Assembly: GCF_000350225.1 (NCBI RefSeq)
Contig: NW_005178980.1
Coordinates: 192,943-256,942 of the forward strand
Origin: Chondrus crispus
Taxonomy: Eukaryota > Rhodophyta > Florideophyceae > Gigartinales > Gigartinaceae
Direction: 5' to 3'
DNA length: 64,000 bases
Below, piece by piece: positions 41,280 through 53,340 of this stretch; within the stretch, counting starts at the first letter, position 1; each line of letters opens with the position of its first letter. The notes beneath the pieces are model-generated. The model ran no database searches, was not told the DNA's origin, and saw nothing but the letters and a program-made list of their open reading frames with translations. The translations under genes and the position numbers were made by a program.

Positions 41280-42332
41280 TGTAGTGCAATGCGCCTGTCG
41301 GGCAGAGACCGCGGTCCGATGGTCCAGCAAAAACTACAACAGCAGCAAAAAGAAGAACTGCCGATGGCACAGCGCTACGGAGTGGCCGACTCTCCCTTCT
41401 CCATTTAAACGAGCTTGCGACTCGTAGTAGCTCGGATCCCTGATGGTGGGGGAGGCACAGAGAAATAGCCCGGCCCGGGATCGGTGTGGTAGAGACTTGC
41501 GAAGAGATCTGCTCGACGAGTGTGGGGTGGGGCGCGTACGTAGGTACCCCGGTTCCACTGGGTTGTAAGACCAATGCTCGTTGAGCTTCTTCGACACCTT
41601 GTAACGCGACAAGGCCTTCGACGGGGGCGTCGCAACGCAGCCCGACGGGATGAAATGAAAGTAGCAGCGCTACGTCAACCGTGACGCCCGATGGCTCGAA
41701 ACACCTACACCGGTTCGGTCGCAACCGAGGCCGATGGCTCCAACACTGGCTCGTAACACGACGGAGCCCTTCGAGGGAGACGTCGTTGCAACAGTCTCCG
41801 TCGGGAAATGGGTCACAGTAGCAGCGCTACGTCAACTGTGTCGCCCGATGGCATAGACACCTACACCGTTCGGTCGCAACCGAGGCCGATGGCACCAACA
41901 CAAGATAAGGGAAAAATAGGTAGAATTAGAGATAGAAAGGGATAGGGAAATAAAGGAAAGAGAAAAGGGAACCCCGAGCGATAGAGGATGCCGTAGGCTT
42001 AGGTAAAAGGGAGCGTCTTGGTAGAGACGTACTTCGACCAAGGCGACATTCAACTCCGGCAACTCGAGTTACCTTTACTGACTTGGTGGTCAGAGGGCTA
42101 AGGTATATATCGCCCCGCCGGAGCCACTACAGTAGCTCGCGGCGCTAGATCCTAGATCTAATCTAGTGTTAGCAAAATTAATGCCAACTAATTAACTAAA
42201 TAAAATAATTAAAAATTAAAACTGTGCAATTATTCACACGTGTGTCCCCCCCAACCCGGACTACTTTTCATATCCAAATCCAAATATTTTCCTTTCTTTT
42301 CACCCCCCTGTAGAGCCCATTATTGCATTACA
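41280..42332 (-). repeat. LTR, subtype B (5' LTR of E2)
   Basis: 1,053 bp between TGTAGTGCAAT and ATTGCATTACA (one base changed at the outer end). TATA tract at about 42104-42110. It contains a roughly 160-bp internal repeat (GTAGCAGCGCTAC at 41659 and 41818). Similar to the solo LTR 52315-53335, and clearly different from subtype A. It abuts the primer site, so it is a 5' LTR. Confidence 0.8.
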
Positions 42333-42349
42333 CTATTAAACAGCACTTT

Positions 42350-43530
42350 TGTAGTGCCATGTGCCTGGCAGGCCGCGAACGCAGTCCGACGGTCAAACAA
42401 GAAGAAGAAAAACAACAACAGCAACAACCACTGCCGATTGCACGCGCTACGGAGCGTTCGAGACTCCCTTTCCCCTTGTGTGGGCTTGCGGCCCACGGTA
42501 GCTCAACTCCGACGGGGGGGTAAGGAAAGATGCCCGGCCCGGGAGGATAATGGTGGTAGAGACTTGTGAAGACTTGAGTGCTCGACGAGTGCGGGTTGGG
42601 CTTGTCTGCGAGGATGTAACCGCGGTTCGCTGGGTTGTAAGGCCAATGCTCGACGAGCGTCTTCAGCACCTTGGGTATAATTCAAGGTCTTCGACGGGGG
42701 CTTGTTCAGCACTACCCGACGGGATCGTAACCGTGTAGCAACGCTACTACCGACGTGTTGCCCGATGGCTAAAAACACCCTCACTAGCGCGATCGCAATC
42801 GCGGTAGGTGGTACCAACTCTGTCTTGTACAGTAAGACCTTCGACGGAGGCGTCGTTGCAACAGCCTTTCGACGGAACTTGAAACAGTAGCAACGCTACA
42901 CAACGTGTTGCCCGATGGCTAAAACACCTACACCGGATCGGTCGCAACCAACTCCAGTGGAACCAACACAATTAAGGGAAAAATAGAGGTAGAGATAGGA
43001 AAGAATAGGGAAATGAAGGAAAAAGAAAAGGGAACCCCCGAGCGCAAAGGATGCCGTAGGCTTAGGTAAAAGGGAGCGTCTTGGTAGAGACGGACTTCGA
43101 CCAAGGCGACATTCAACTCTGGCAACTCGGGTTCGATTGGGAAATAAAGGAAAAGGAAAGGGGACGCCCGAGCCCTGAAGGATGCCGTAGGCTTAGGTAA
43201 AAGGGAGCGTCTTGGTAGAGACGGACTTCGACCAAGGCGACATTCAACTCCGGCAACTCGGGTTACCTTTACTGACTTGGTGGTCAGAGGGCTAAGGTAT
43301 ATATCGCCCCGCCGGAGCCGCTACAGTGGCTCGCGGCGCTAGATCCTAGATCTAATCTAGTGTCAGCAAAATTAATGCCAACTAATTAACTAAATAAAAT
43401 AAAATAATTAAAAATTAAAACTTAAAACTGTGCAATTATTCACACGTGTGTCCCCCAACCCGGACTACTTTTCATATCCAAATATTTTCCTTTCTTTTCA
43501 CCCCCCTTTTCAGGTGCGTATTGCACTACA
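42350..43530 (-). repeat. LTR, subtype A (3' LTR of E4)
   Basis: 1,181 bp, near-identical to 6481-7662 including the internal duplication. Its right side has the polypurine tract (43531-43540) and the start of an antisense gene, so it is the 3' LTR of another minus-strand element. Only 17 bp separate it from the E2 5' LTR. Confidence 0.8.
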
Positions 43531-43689
43531 TATCCCCCTTCCGAGCGCTCTTGTACGCCGCTCCGCCATCGTATAATCTCCTCGCCGTTTCTCTCATAAC
43601 CCTACACCGCCGTGTCCGGTAATCGGTGAAAGTGCAAGAGCAAGACGGGCCCCATGTTTCCTTCATCTCCGAGCCATTCGAGTGGTGGT
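43531..43689 (+). pseudogene. E4 antisense gene, first codons, cut by E3
   Basis: Purine tract, leader and ATG (43653) with twelve codons nearly identical to the gene at 7786. E3 then interrupts it at 43690. After E3, 57475-57492 carries the next codons before homology ends, so E4 is truncated there. This is the remnant of a fourth copy of the antisense gene. Confidence 0.7.
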
Positions 43690-44740
43690 TGTAGTGCAAT
43701 GTGCCTGTCAGGCCGGAACCAGGGTCCAACGGTCCAGCGACAACACAACCAACAAACAACAACCAACAAGAGTTGCAGACGGCACAGCCCTACGGAGTGT
43801 CCGATTCTCTCTTTCCCTTTATGTGGGTTTGCGGCCCACAGTAGCTCAAGTCCCTGACAGGGGGGGCGGCAAAAGGAAGAGGCCCGCCCCGGGACGAATG
43901 GTGGTAGAGTCTTGTACAGGCAGTTGCTCGGCGAGTTCGGGGCCGTAATTAGGAAGCCGGGCCCGATGGGTCGTAAATCCAATGCTCGCGAAGCGCCTGT
44001 TACACCTTATACCCTTGATATGGTCTTGGACGGGGGCGTCGCAACGCAGCCCGTCGGGAATTAGCAAACACGTAGCAGCGCTACACCTCTGTACTGCCCG
44101 ATGGCAAAGTACCGACACCGGAACGGTCGCAACCTGTATCCGATGGAACCAACACTGTCCTGTATACACAACAGGACCTTCGAGGGAAACGTCGTTGCAA
44201 CAGCCTCCGTCGGTGGTCGTAAACAAGTAGCAGCCCTACACCCACGTGTCGCCTGATGGCAAAGACAGCTACACCGGCCCGGTCGCAACCAAAGCCGATG
44301 GCACCAACACAAGATAGGGGAATAGAAATAGAGATAGAAATAGAAAGGGATAGGTGAAATAAAGGAAAAGGAAAGGGAACCCCGAGCGCAAAGGATAACG
44401 TGATCTGTGGTAAAAAGGGAGCGTCTTGGGCAAGACTGACTTCGACCAAGGCGATATTCAACTCTGGCAACTCAGGTTACCTTTACTGACTTGGTGGTCA
44501 GAGGGCTAAGGTATATATCGCCCCGCCGGAGCCTCTACAGTAGCTCGCGGCGTTAGATCCTAGATCTAATCTAGTGTCAGCAAAATTAATGCCAACTAAT
44601 GAACTACATACAATAATAATAAATTAAAACTGTGCAATTATTCACACGTGTGTCCCCCCCAACCCGGACTACTTTTCATATCCAAATCCAAATATTCTCC
44701 TTCCTTTTCACCCCCCTGTAGAGCCCATTATTGCACTACA
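43690..44740 (-). repeat. 3' LTR of E3 (subtype C)
   Basis: 1,051 bp, TGTAGTGCAAT…ATTGCACTACA, TATA tract at 44512-44518. Polypurine tract on the right (44741-44752). Confidence 0.9.
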
Positions 44741-44865
44741 TATCCCCCTCCTGAGCGCCCTTGTACAGCGCCAAGCCATCGTATAATCTCCTGCCGTTCC
44801 TTACCGTGTTTCCCAGTCATCAATCACTCTGCGGGGCGTTCTTACAAGGGTAAGACGAAAATACC

Positions 44866-45952
44866 ATGCTTCCTTCTCCCTCAGAACACTCGGACGATAG
44901 TGCCACCCGTAAGCGTCCGGGTGTGGGCTTTCCTCGCAAGCCCGAAGTGCCCCGGGGTCTTCCTTCGATACCCCGTCTACCTCCTGTTACCAACCCTACC
45001 GAACCGGCCTTCCATCCGGGCTACCATTCTTCTTGGGTAGCCCGTCGATACCCCTCGCTCGATGAGCTACAAGACAAATCCATGCGTGAACATCCTTCCC
45101 TATCTGCCTCTTCCCAGTGGTTCTCCCCTGTGGGCGTCCGCGATGTTGCTGCCATCGAACATAGTTTTGCAGACGGCGCTGGCATGTTACCCGGTCAACT
45201 ACCCCTACAAGCCATTCGCACTTTTGACTGGCGCGCCCTCATTGCCATTCCTACCTCCATCCTTCGTCACTCCTCTCCACGCGGCCGTCGCACCTTGTCC
45301 CTGCGATTCATGGACACTGTACTCGCCCGGCTTGACCTCCATTTGATCGACACCCTTATTCCTCCTTCCTTCGGCTGCGACACGTGGAGATTCCGCACGG
45401 AGGGGGAACGCCATTATCTTGACAGTCTCCTCAGTTGGACCCAGGGTGACCCCGTACGGGAAGCGAACCGCTTATGGCATAACCAATTGACAGTGACGAA
45501 TGACGCAATGTCGTGGACGCGTGCGATTCTCCCTGTTAATTTCCGGCGCATGAAACGCGGGAACCTCTTCTTCTTCCAACACACCGTTCGGAACGAGCGC
45601 AAAATGAGGTCGGACACAGGATACTTCCTGGCATACCAAATGATCGAGGCGGAGGAGATCGCGCAGTCACACTACGTCAACCGATACCAGCAGCTTCCCT
45701 CATGGTGGGGTCAGTTTGAAGTCTGCCAAGGATTTTGGTCGGAATTGGGCCCCATCCTCACATACTTCGGCAGCCACCTGAACGACCCCCGACACGGGTT
45801 GTGGATTGTCTTCATGACCGAGTGGTGCGTGAAGGTCGCTGGCACCCTGCTTTGGGAGGCGTATGATTGTTGGCGTCTGTGGTACCTTCCCCCGAAGCTC
45901 GTTGAGCTCATGTGCCTTCTGGATTACACTGTCCCCCTGGGTGGTCGCCTCC
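44866..45952 (+). pseudogene. Antisense accessory gene of E3, C-terminally deleted
   Basis: ATG at 44866; about 360 family residues without a stop. Ser/Pro-rich start (MLPSPSEHSDD), SFADGAGMLPGQ, CDTWRFRTEGER, RSDTGYFLAYQM, PSWWGQFEVCQGFWSELG, RHGLWIVFMTEW, YDCWRLWYLPP, ending VPLGG at about 45947. It is very close to the E2 copy. The frame then runs on to 46269 through pyrimidine-rich sequence that matches non-coding E2 sequence around 31580. A deletion of the Pro/Ser-rich C-terminal third is therefore inferred. Encoded opposite to E3 gag-pol, 126 bp from the 3' LTR. Function unknown. Confidence 0.7.
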
Positions 45953-48532
45953 TCTTCGTCCATTTTTTCCCTCCTCTTTTCTCATACGCCCCGTCGCCGC
46001 GGTCGCATCTCCTCATATCCATTCCCTTCTCTTGTCCTTCTCTTTTTCTCATCCTTTCCCAACTCAGTCTCACCTGGCTCCTTGTCATTGTGACGACGCC
46101 ACACGGCCTCGGCACTTCGTTTGCGAAGCTCAATATTGTTGACTTCCGAGAGACGCGGGTGAGTTCGGGATTTCACAACGAAAATAAAAATGAATCATTG
46201 CCGCGTTCGGTCACTCAGTCAAGCTCGCCGAGAGCAGACGACAACAAAATTTTGGGGCGCACTGTATAGTTCCTCCAAGGTAAAATGTCCACTTCACCCT
46301 TCATCTCCTCCGACGGTCTCATAGCGTCGAGCGCAATTGGTTCCTTCACACATTCCTTCTCACTTTCGGCCCGGCCTGCACCGACAGCCCCACACACGGT
46401 ATAACTCTGGAAAGAGAGAAACAACGTAGGCCGTTGTACGTTTAGCCGGCGTAACCTTGAGTCCTTAGAGGGCACCAATAAAATTTCTCTTCCGAAGGTT
46501 CCCTTGACTTCGACTCAGTAGCATAGTCCCGTCAAAAAAAGGAAATAATTTTAAGTCGACGCGGGCGAGTGCGGTGATGGGTACAGTGGTTTGCAAGACG
46601 TGAAACAGTATGGGAGTAGTCGGTGCCATTCCCTTAGTTCTTCCCTCGGCTCTATATTACCCTCTCTTTGCTTGTGTCTCGAGATGTGTCATGCGCGGAT
46701 GCTTAGTAGGGCACAGGAGCGATCCGACTTTCTCGATTCTTCCATGGTCCTCCTCTTGTCCCCAGAAGGACGGAAAAGTAAAAAGGTAGCAAGTTAGGAA
46801 AAGGTAAGGAGGGGAGCAGCATGATAATTCACTCGGGGTGTGAACGAAAATGTGAACTAGACGTCTGTCGTCGTTACAGGAAGCAGCCGGGTCGTCAGCA
46901 AAAGGCTCATCGAGTGATGATAAAAATATCACAATTCGTTTCCCATCTCTCTTTTGTTGTTCTTTTCCTCCTGTGATCCTCGGACGTGAACAGGGAAGTC
47001 GGCGCACGTGAACAGTCGCGGGGTAAGGGTAGGTCATCAAAAAGTACTGAATCGATCTTCGTCGTACTGGGGTACCTCCCCAGGCGTGCAGTGACAGTCA
47101 CTTGGACATCTTCATTCGGGATTACCTCCCTCGATCTCTTACACAGCAAGTTTTGCCTCCAAACCTCCAGTCGTTCTGGTCTCCTTTCCGCTGGCAAATC
47201 CCCAATTTCGCTCTCTTTCGGAGCTTGACAGCTCTAGCTGCTGTTAGCAATGCCGTTGGTAGTAAAACAGGGTAGCTGGCGGCTAGGCAGTTTCGTGGGA
47301 GTGGATTCTCATGACGAGCGCGATCTTTGGTTGCCGAGTTAACTTCGGTCCCTCGGGCTCCTCTCCGTTCGCGTGTACAGTGGGGCCCTCATGGTAGAAA
47401 GACGAAACATCGTGGCGTGACGCCTTTGTGTGACGAGAAACAAAGCAAAAGAACTCGTTCTCCTTCTCGGTGTCCACACCGCATGGTTCTTCGATGGCGA
47501 TCGTCGGGTCGCCGCTCTGACTTGGTCTGGGGACCTTGATGGACTGACGTCGAAAATCTTGTTCGTCGTCGTTCGCGAAGCGGGGTTCGCGTTCTGTACG
47601 TCACAAAACAAAAATAAATACACAAACAATATCAAAAACAAAAGAAAGGAAAAGGTTTTGGTGGCAGGTGGGTAAGTAGGTAGTTCGTGGCGCAGGTCAA
47701 GTGTGGGCGCGACGAAACCCCTCCGTGCCCCCGTGATAACACATTAGTGTCCCCCTCTATGACGAAGTCGGTGGGTAGATATGACACGTAACATGCGAGC
47801 TCGTGACCCTGTGTTGCCATCGGCAGGAGTCTTGTGCCTTCTTCGATCGACTCAGAAAAGGGACGGATTTCCTCAGCCCTTGTACGTGGCAGTGCAGTTG
47901 CCCGTAGTGTCGGCGTGTCAGGGCGGTCATGGTCATTGTGGAATCATCTTGTCGCTCATCGAGCGGACTGTAGGCGCTGCAAGTGAACCGGGAAAGTGCC
48001 CTTGGGTGCGATCGGTCGTGGCCTCGCCTGTGGCAAGTCTTGAGTGTGTATGCGCTCGGTGTGAAAATTGCCAACAACATTTCGTACAAGTGCGGGCAAT
48101 TCCTTGAATTATAGTTAATTTTTCGGAGACTGGCTGGAGCTCCGTCTACGACTTATACCGATCGCTTGACAGCCCACCGGCGGCCCATCCATGTTTTTGA
48201 ATTAAATTACGCTTCACTGGTGCGGACCGCTGATTCAAACGTCATTCCTTCTCTGTCCGTTGATGACGCGTGGGGGTGATCCTGTAGACTCCGTGCCTCC
48301 TCAGGGAACCCCCTATCTCTCTAACGCCTTGAACACGAATCGCGTATCCGCTCCATCCTTTAACTGGACTCCGCCCTTTGCTTTTCTGGCACGCCTCACT
48401 CTGACTTTCCCCCTTCGCACTTCTGCCCTCTCCATCTTCTCGCGTTTCCAGACTCTTGTGAGCACCACTCTTCCCTGTCTTCGCGCCGCGTCTCAAAGTA
48501 CCAATTCCAACTTGACGACATCCCAACGGGTG
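45953..48532. other. E3 non-coding region between antisense gene and chromodomain
   Basis: No convincing gene. Carries the same CCTCCTCTT motif (45951, 45971, 46749) as the matching region of E2. Its left edge is the inferred deletion junction. Confidence 0.45.
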
Positions 48533-50164
48533 TTACCCTGCTTGGGCGCGTCCGACTTGCGGCGGCAAGGATAACTTCTTCCTTCGGAAATATCTCACCA
48601 CGGGGCTGCGCGGTAATTGCGCGACTGGTTCCCACGTCGCGTCCTTCGTCTCATATCCATACCATTTCACCCTGAGGACTAATTCCTCATCTTGATACCC
48701 GTGATCGATGATCTTTTCCATCACGTACTCGGCATTCTCATTTTCTTCCTCACGTCCTGGGTTACTTTCTTCCCCCTCCTGAAGATTCTCCGACTCCTCC
48801 AACTCTTCTGAGTTAGTTGTCCTCCGTAAGTCTTGCGGTATCTCCGCTGACGGGTTTCGACTGACAACATCTTCTTCGTCCTCTAACATCTGCGCTCGCG
48901 TGGGAGAACCTTCCTCACTCTCCATCGCGTCGCGTTCTTGATTTCCCTCACGTCCGCCGAGGAACTGTAGAGCCTGTCGTAGGCCTGATATCGGCATGTA
49001 GTCCATGGGACGAGGGGCTAATTCGACTCTATCTCGCGACACGCGCTCTTCTTGGTCGCCTATGGCGATGAAAACCGTGTTCTTATCTGATTTCTTGACT
49101 GCATACGGTCCCGTGGCAACTTGTGCCAGCTTGTGACTAGGTTCTGTTGCGGTCCCCTGTTCCTTCCGGAGGAAAACGTAGGATCCTGAAGGGATGTCAT
49201 ACTTCGGCTTGCGAAGCCTTGCGTCAAAGTTTCGCTTGTAGCGCGCTTGTTCTTTTCGCAGGCTCCTATCAGCGCCTTTCATCAGGCTTTCCAACCACGA
49301 CTGCCATTTCAGGTAATACGCTCGATTCGAGCAAAATCCTTCCAAACTTGGCTGTGCTTGTAACGCAATGCTTCTCAGCGCCCGAGCTAACACCAGCTCG
49401 AAGGGCGCAATGTTCGTAGTTCGATGAACTTGCGTGTTGTATGCGAACGTCACAGCGTCGCTAAATAGGTCCCAGTCCTTGGGATGCACCCCAACATATT
49501 TTCGCAACGCGGAAGTCAGCGTGCGTTTAAACCTCTCAACTTGGCCGTTGGCTTGCGGGTGGTACGTAGTCGTGAACACATTGCGTATGCCGAGAATTCG
49601 GCAGACGTTCTGAAAGAACCGGGCCGTGACCTGTGTTCCATTGTCGGACAGCAGCTTGACCGGCGGTCCGTACACGAATACCCAATGGTGAACGAAGACT
49701 TGTGCGATGTGCGCAGCTCATATCTTCTTCAACGGTACGGTTCGTACCAGTTTCGAGTATCGATCGCTGATCACGAGAATATACCGATTCCCTCGTTTAG
49801 TTGTAATTAGCTCGCCGAGGATGTCGATGGCGACAAACTCCAGCGGAGCTTTGGGCGTGAACAGCTTCATTTCCTTCGTGTTTCTTCTTAACTTCACCCT
49901 TTCCCGCGCACATGCGGCGCAATTCTTCGCGACTGCGTAGCAGTCTAGGGCCATCGTAGGCCAATAAAAATATCTTCTCAATGTCTTGTAAAGTTTCCTG
50001 CCTCCCGGGTGGCCTGCCAATTTTGCGTCGTGGCTCAACCCTAGGACGCGGTCCCTTAACGATTGTGGTATCACCACTTGTACAAACTCCGCCGCGGTAC
50101 GGCATAGCGTTCCTTCGAGTTCCTCGGTCTCCATGCTGAACGTTCTCACCTTTCCGGCGTCCAT
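48533..50164 (-). pseudogene. E3 integrase and chromodomain
   Basis: Integrase with zinc module (LSHDAKLAGHPGG … CAACARERVKL) and catalytic VAIDILGE, LLSDNGTQV and NGQVERF, so the D, D, E triad is complete. The C-terminal linker is acidic. The chromodomain at 48575-48736 has VLRVKWYGYETKDATWEP. One break: an in-frame TGA at 49718-49720, where E2 has a serine codon. Otherwise open to the stop at 48533-48535. It is in a different frame from RNase H. The best preserved integrase in the window. Confidence 0.85.
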
Positions 50165-50799
50165 TTCTTCCTTGATGCGGTTGCAGAAGGGGTCGACGGC
50201 TTGCTCGCGAATGAGCTCCTCCGGAGTGACAGCTTGGAATTGATCAAGGCGATCAGGGGCGGTCCCCCCTCAAGAGCGAGGATGTCGTCTGCCGCGTCAA
50301 AACTTTCCTCGTCCTCCACTGTACCCTCGGGCGGTTCGGCCATAAAGCATGGGATTTCGTCGTCGATTTCGTCGACGGTTTCTCCTGCGGTCCGTAACCT
50401 TGACAAAGCGTCCGCCTGGCTGTTAGCCTTTCCCTTTTTGTACTTGATTTCAAAATCGAATTCCGAGAGGCGGAGACTCCATCGGATTAATCTCCCGCTA
50501 GGGTCGGTTACGTTCATCAACCACCTCAATGAGGCATGGTCGGTATGCACAATGAAGTGCGCGCCATATAGATATGGTCTTAAAGTCTGTACGGCCCAAA
50601 TTACCGCTAGACATTCTTTTTCTGATACAGAATAGTTTCTCTCGGCTGCGGATAACGTTCTTGAAATGACCCCGATGGGTTTACATTGCGCATCCGGATG
50701 CGTTTGAAATAATACAGCGCCGATTTGATAGTCGCTTGCATCGGTGTCTACCGAGTATGGTAGGTCCTTCTTCGGCAGCGACAACACCGGTGGCTCCAA
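50146..50799 (-). pseudogene. E3 RNase H
   Basis: Same motifs and almost the same sequence as the E2 domain (YSVDTDASD, SVSEKECLAVIW, VHTDHASLRW, ADALSRL). Intact as a domain, but entered and left through the two frame changes shared with E2 (50856-50857, and the C-run 50264-50269 on the plus strand). Confidence 0.8.
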
Positions 50800-50815
50800 G
50801 ATAGCTTCTTTGAGC

Positions 50816-52309
50816 TTATGAAAAGCTTTTTTTGCAGGGTTCGTCGAATCCTTCCAACTGGACCGGTTGTCCCTTCTTCAATAGTTGATTGAGCGGATGC
50901 CCGATTTTCGCATAATGCGGAACGAATCTGCGGTAGACATTACAAAGTCCCAAGAAGCTCCTGAGTTGGGTCTGCGTTTGAGGGTACCTCGCTTGTTCCA
51001 ATGCGACGGTTCGCGCGGCGTCAGCTTCCAATGTACCCGGCCGAACGACATGGCCCAGGTACTTGATCTTTTCGACGAAAAATTCGCACTTGCGAAGCTT
51101 GAGCTTCACACCTGCCTTTTCCAATACAGACAATATTTCGTCAACGTGGACGATGTGCTCCTCCCATGACTTGCTAAAAATTATGATGTCATCCAGATAC
51201 ACCAAACAGCATTTCCAACGGAACGGAGAGAGCAGGATATCCATGGCTCTCTGAAACGTCGCTGGCGCGTTAGTTAGCCCGAAGGGCATTCTTGAAAAAC
51301 GGTAAAGACCTGAGTGACACGAAAAAGCTGTCTTGTCGCGGTCTGCTTCCGGAATGGGCATCTGCCAATACCCTGAAATCGCTTCCAACGCGGAAAAGAC
51401 CTTGGTGTCTCCCAACGAGTCCAAACACTCATCCATGCGCGGCAAAGGGTACGTGTCCTTCACCGTTACCCCGTTTAACCGACGGTAGTCTACGCAAAAG
51501 CGCATCGATCCGTCCGGCTTGGGCGCTAATAAAACGGGCGACGCCCATTCTGACTGCGCCGGCTCGATGACTTCTGCTTCTAACATCTTCTGAACTTCTG
51601 CGTCCTCGACCTCCCGAGCCTTTGGACCGGCTCGGTAGGGAGCTTGTGCAATTGGCCTTGTATCCGTGGTCAATTCAATCCGGTGGACCGTGGTGTTGAT
51701 CTCACCAAGGGTCCCATCCCACATGCGGGAATGTTTTTTCAACATCCGACGGAATCTTTCGCGCAGCCGGTCCGGCACGTGGCTCAGGTCGAGCTCCTCC
51801 ACGTCCGGCGGGGGAGGCTCAATCCGCCGCTCCGGCTTCGTAGTTGCCGTCGCGGAGAGCCCTTCCTCCCGTTCTCCTTGCTGGTCCTCGCGATCTTGTT
51901 CCGACGGTTCGCATCTTCTCTCGCCCGTAGGCGGCGGGGTAGAATTAGTAAATTTTTCCTCATCCCTTTCTTGAATTGCAAGTACCTCACCAATGGTGGT
52001 ATTGCTCTTGAATACGGCCCTCGGGTGCGGCAGTAGTTCCGCCACCACTTGGCCTTTTTGAACCCTGACCGGGTAATTTCTAAAATTCGCTACAAGCACT
52101 CTAAAAGGTTTGTCAGGCTCAACTTGAACTACACCGTTGGTGCTTACCAGTCCGTGCTTGTCGTACAGGGGTGCGTAGGGTTGAATGACGACCGACCCAG
52201 TCCTCTTCGAGGTGCATTCGACCATGCGTTGCGTCCCTGGCCCAATGGTCGTGGCCCTTGCCACCTTCACCCTGGGGGAAACTCGCTCCCCTTTTGCATT
52301 GGTCTCGCC
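50816..52309 (-). pseudogene. E3 reverse transcriptase part of pol
   Basis: Linker and RT. Box LVYLDDIIIFS is intact. Motif A reads SALEAISGYWQ instead of SALDAISGYWQ (codon 51383-51385), so a metal-binding Asp is Glu; activity is doubtful. The frame ends at 50816 after the one-base change shared with E2. Upstream it is separated from the protease by the solo LTR. The frame continues for some 20 codons into that LTR; those codons are not pol. Confidence 0.85.
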
Positions 52310-52314
52310 CTCTC

Positions 52315-53335
52315 TGTAGTGCAATACGCACCTGAAAAGGGGGTGAAAAGAGATGAAAATGATGGGGTATGACAAGCAAAACTGGAAATCATTTCACTTT
52401 ATTATTTTAATTATTAATTTTAATTAGTTGCATATTAGTGTTATTTAACATTAGATTAGATCTAGGATCTAGCGCCGAGAGCTACTGTAGTGGCTCCGGC
52501 GGGGCGATATATACCTTAGCCCTCTGACGACCAAGTCAGTAAAGGTAACCCGAGTTGCCGGAGTTGAATGTCGCCTTGGTCGAAGTCCGTCTCTACCAAG
52601 ACGCTCCCTTTTACCTAAGCCTACGGCATCCTCTATCGCTCGGGGTTCCCTTTTCTCTTTCCTTTATTTCCCTATCTTTTTCTATCTCCAATTCTACCTA
52701 TTTTTCCCTTATCTTGTGTTGGTGCCATCGGCCTCGGTTGCGACCGAACCGGTGTAGGTGTCTTTGCCGTCGGGCGACACAGTTGACGTAGCGCTGCTAC
52801 TGTGACCCATTTTCCGACGGAGACCGTTGCAACGACGTCTCCCTCGAAGGGCTCCGTCGTGTTACGAGCCAGTGTTGGAGCCATCGGCCTCGGTTGCGAC
52901 CGAACCGGTGTAGGTGTTTCGAGCCATCGGGCGGCACGGTTGACGTAGCGCTGCTACTTTCATTTCATCCCGTCGGGCTGCGTTGCGACGCCCCCGTCGA
53001 AGGCCTTGTCGCGTTACAAGGTGTCGAAGAAGCTCAACGAGCATTGGCCTTACAACCCAGTGGAACCGGGGTATCTACGTACGCCCCCCACCCCACACTC
53101 GTCGAGCAGTTCTCTTCGCAAGTCTCTACCACACCGATCCCGGGCCGGGCTATTTCTCTGTGCCCCCCCCATCAGGGATCCGAGCTACTACGAGTGGCAA
53201 GCTCGTTTAAACGGAGAAAGGAGAGTCGGACACTCCGTAGCGCTGTGCCATCGGCAGTTCTTCTTTTTGTTGCTGTTGTTGTTTTTGCTGGACCATCGGA
53301 CCGCGGTCTCTGCCCGACAGGCGCATTGCACTACA
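52315..53335 (+). repeat. Solo LTR inserted in E3 pol
   Basis: 1,021 bp, TGTAGTGCAATACGC…GCGCATTGCACTACA, with CTCTC duplicated at 52310-52314 and 53336-53340. Plus orientation, TATA tract 52507-52513. Closest in the window to subtype B. With no internal part, it is the product of LTR-LTR recombination. Confidence 0.9.
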
Positions 53336-53340
53336 CTCTC

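Larger units (their letters stand above)
6481..42332 (-). mobile_element. E2: chromovirus (Ty3/Gypsy with chromodomain), split by E1
   Basis: Minus-strand LTR retrotransposon. 5' LTR 41280-42332, primer site 41258-41275, gag 38829-41125, pol 34389-38671, a 4-kb non-coding stretch 30389-34388, antisense gene 29101-30388 plus 7786-8455, purine tract 7663-7672, 3' LTR 6481-7662. Element E1 (8456-29100) sits inside the antisense gene. The two LTRs are clearly different subtypes (the left one has an internal duplication and a different distal part), and the outer flanks share no 5-bp duplication. I therefore infer a mosaic of two related elements, not one intact insertion. Confidence 0.7.

Noticed and set aside
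42350-43530. 5' LTR of E2 pairing with 6481-7662
   Set aside because: Although near-identical, it lacks a primer site on its left and has a polypurine tract and antisense start on its right, so it is a 3' LTR of another element.
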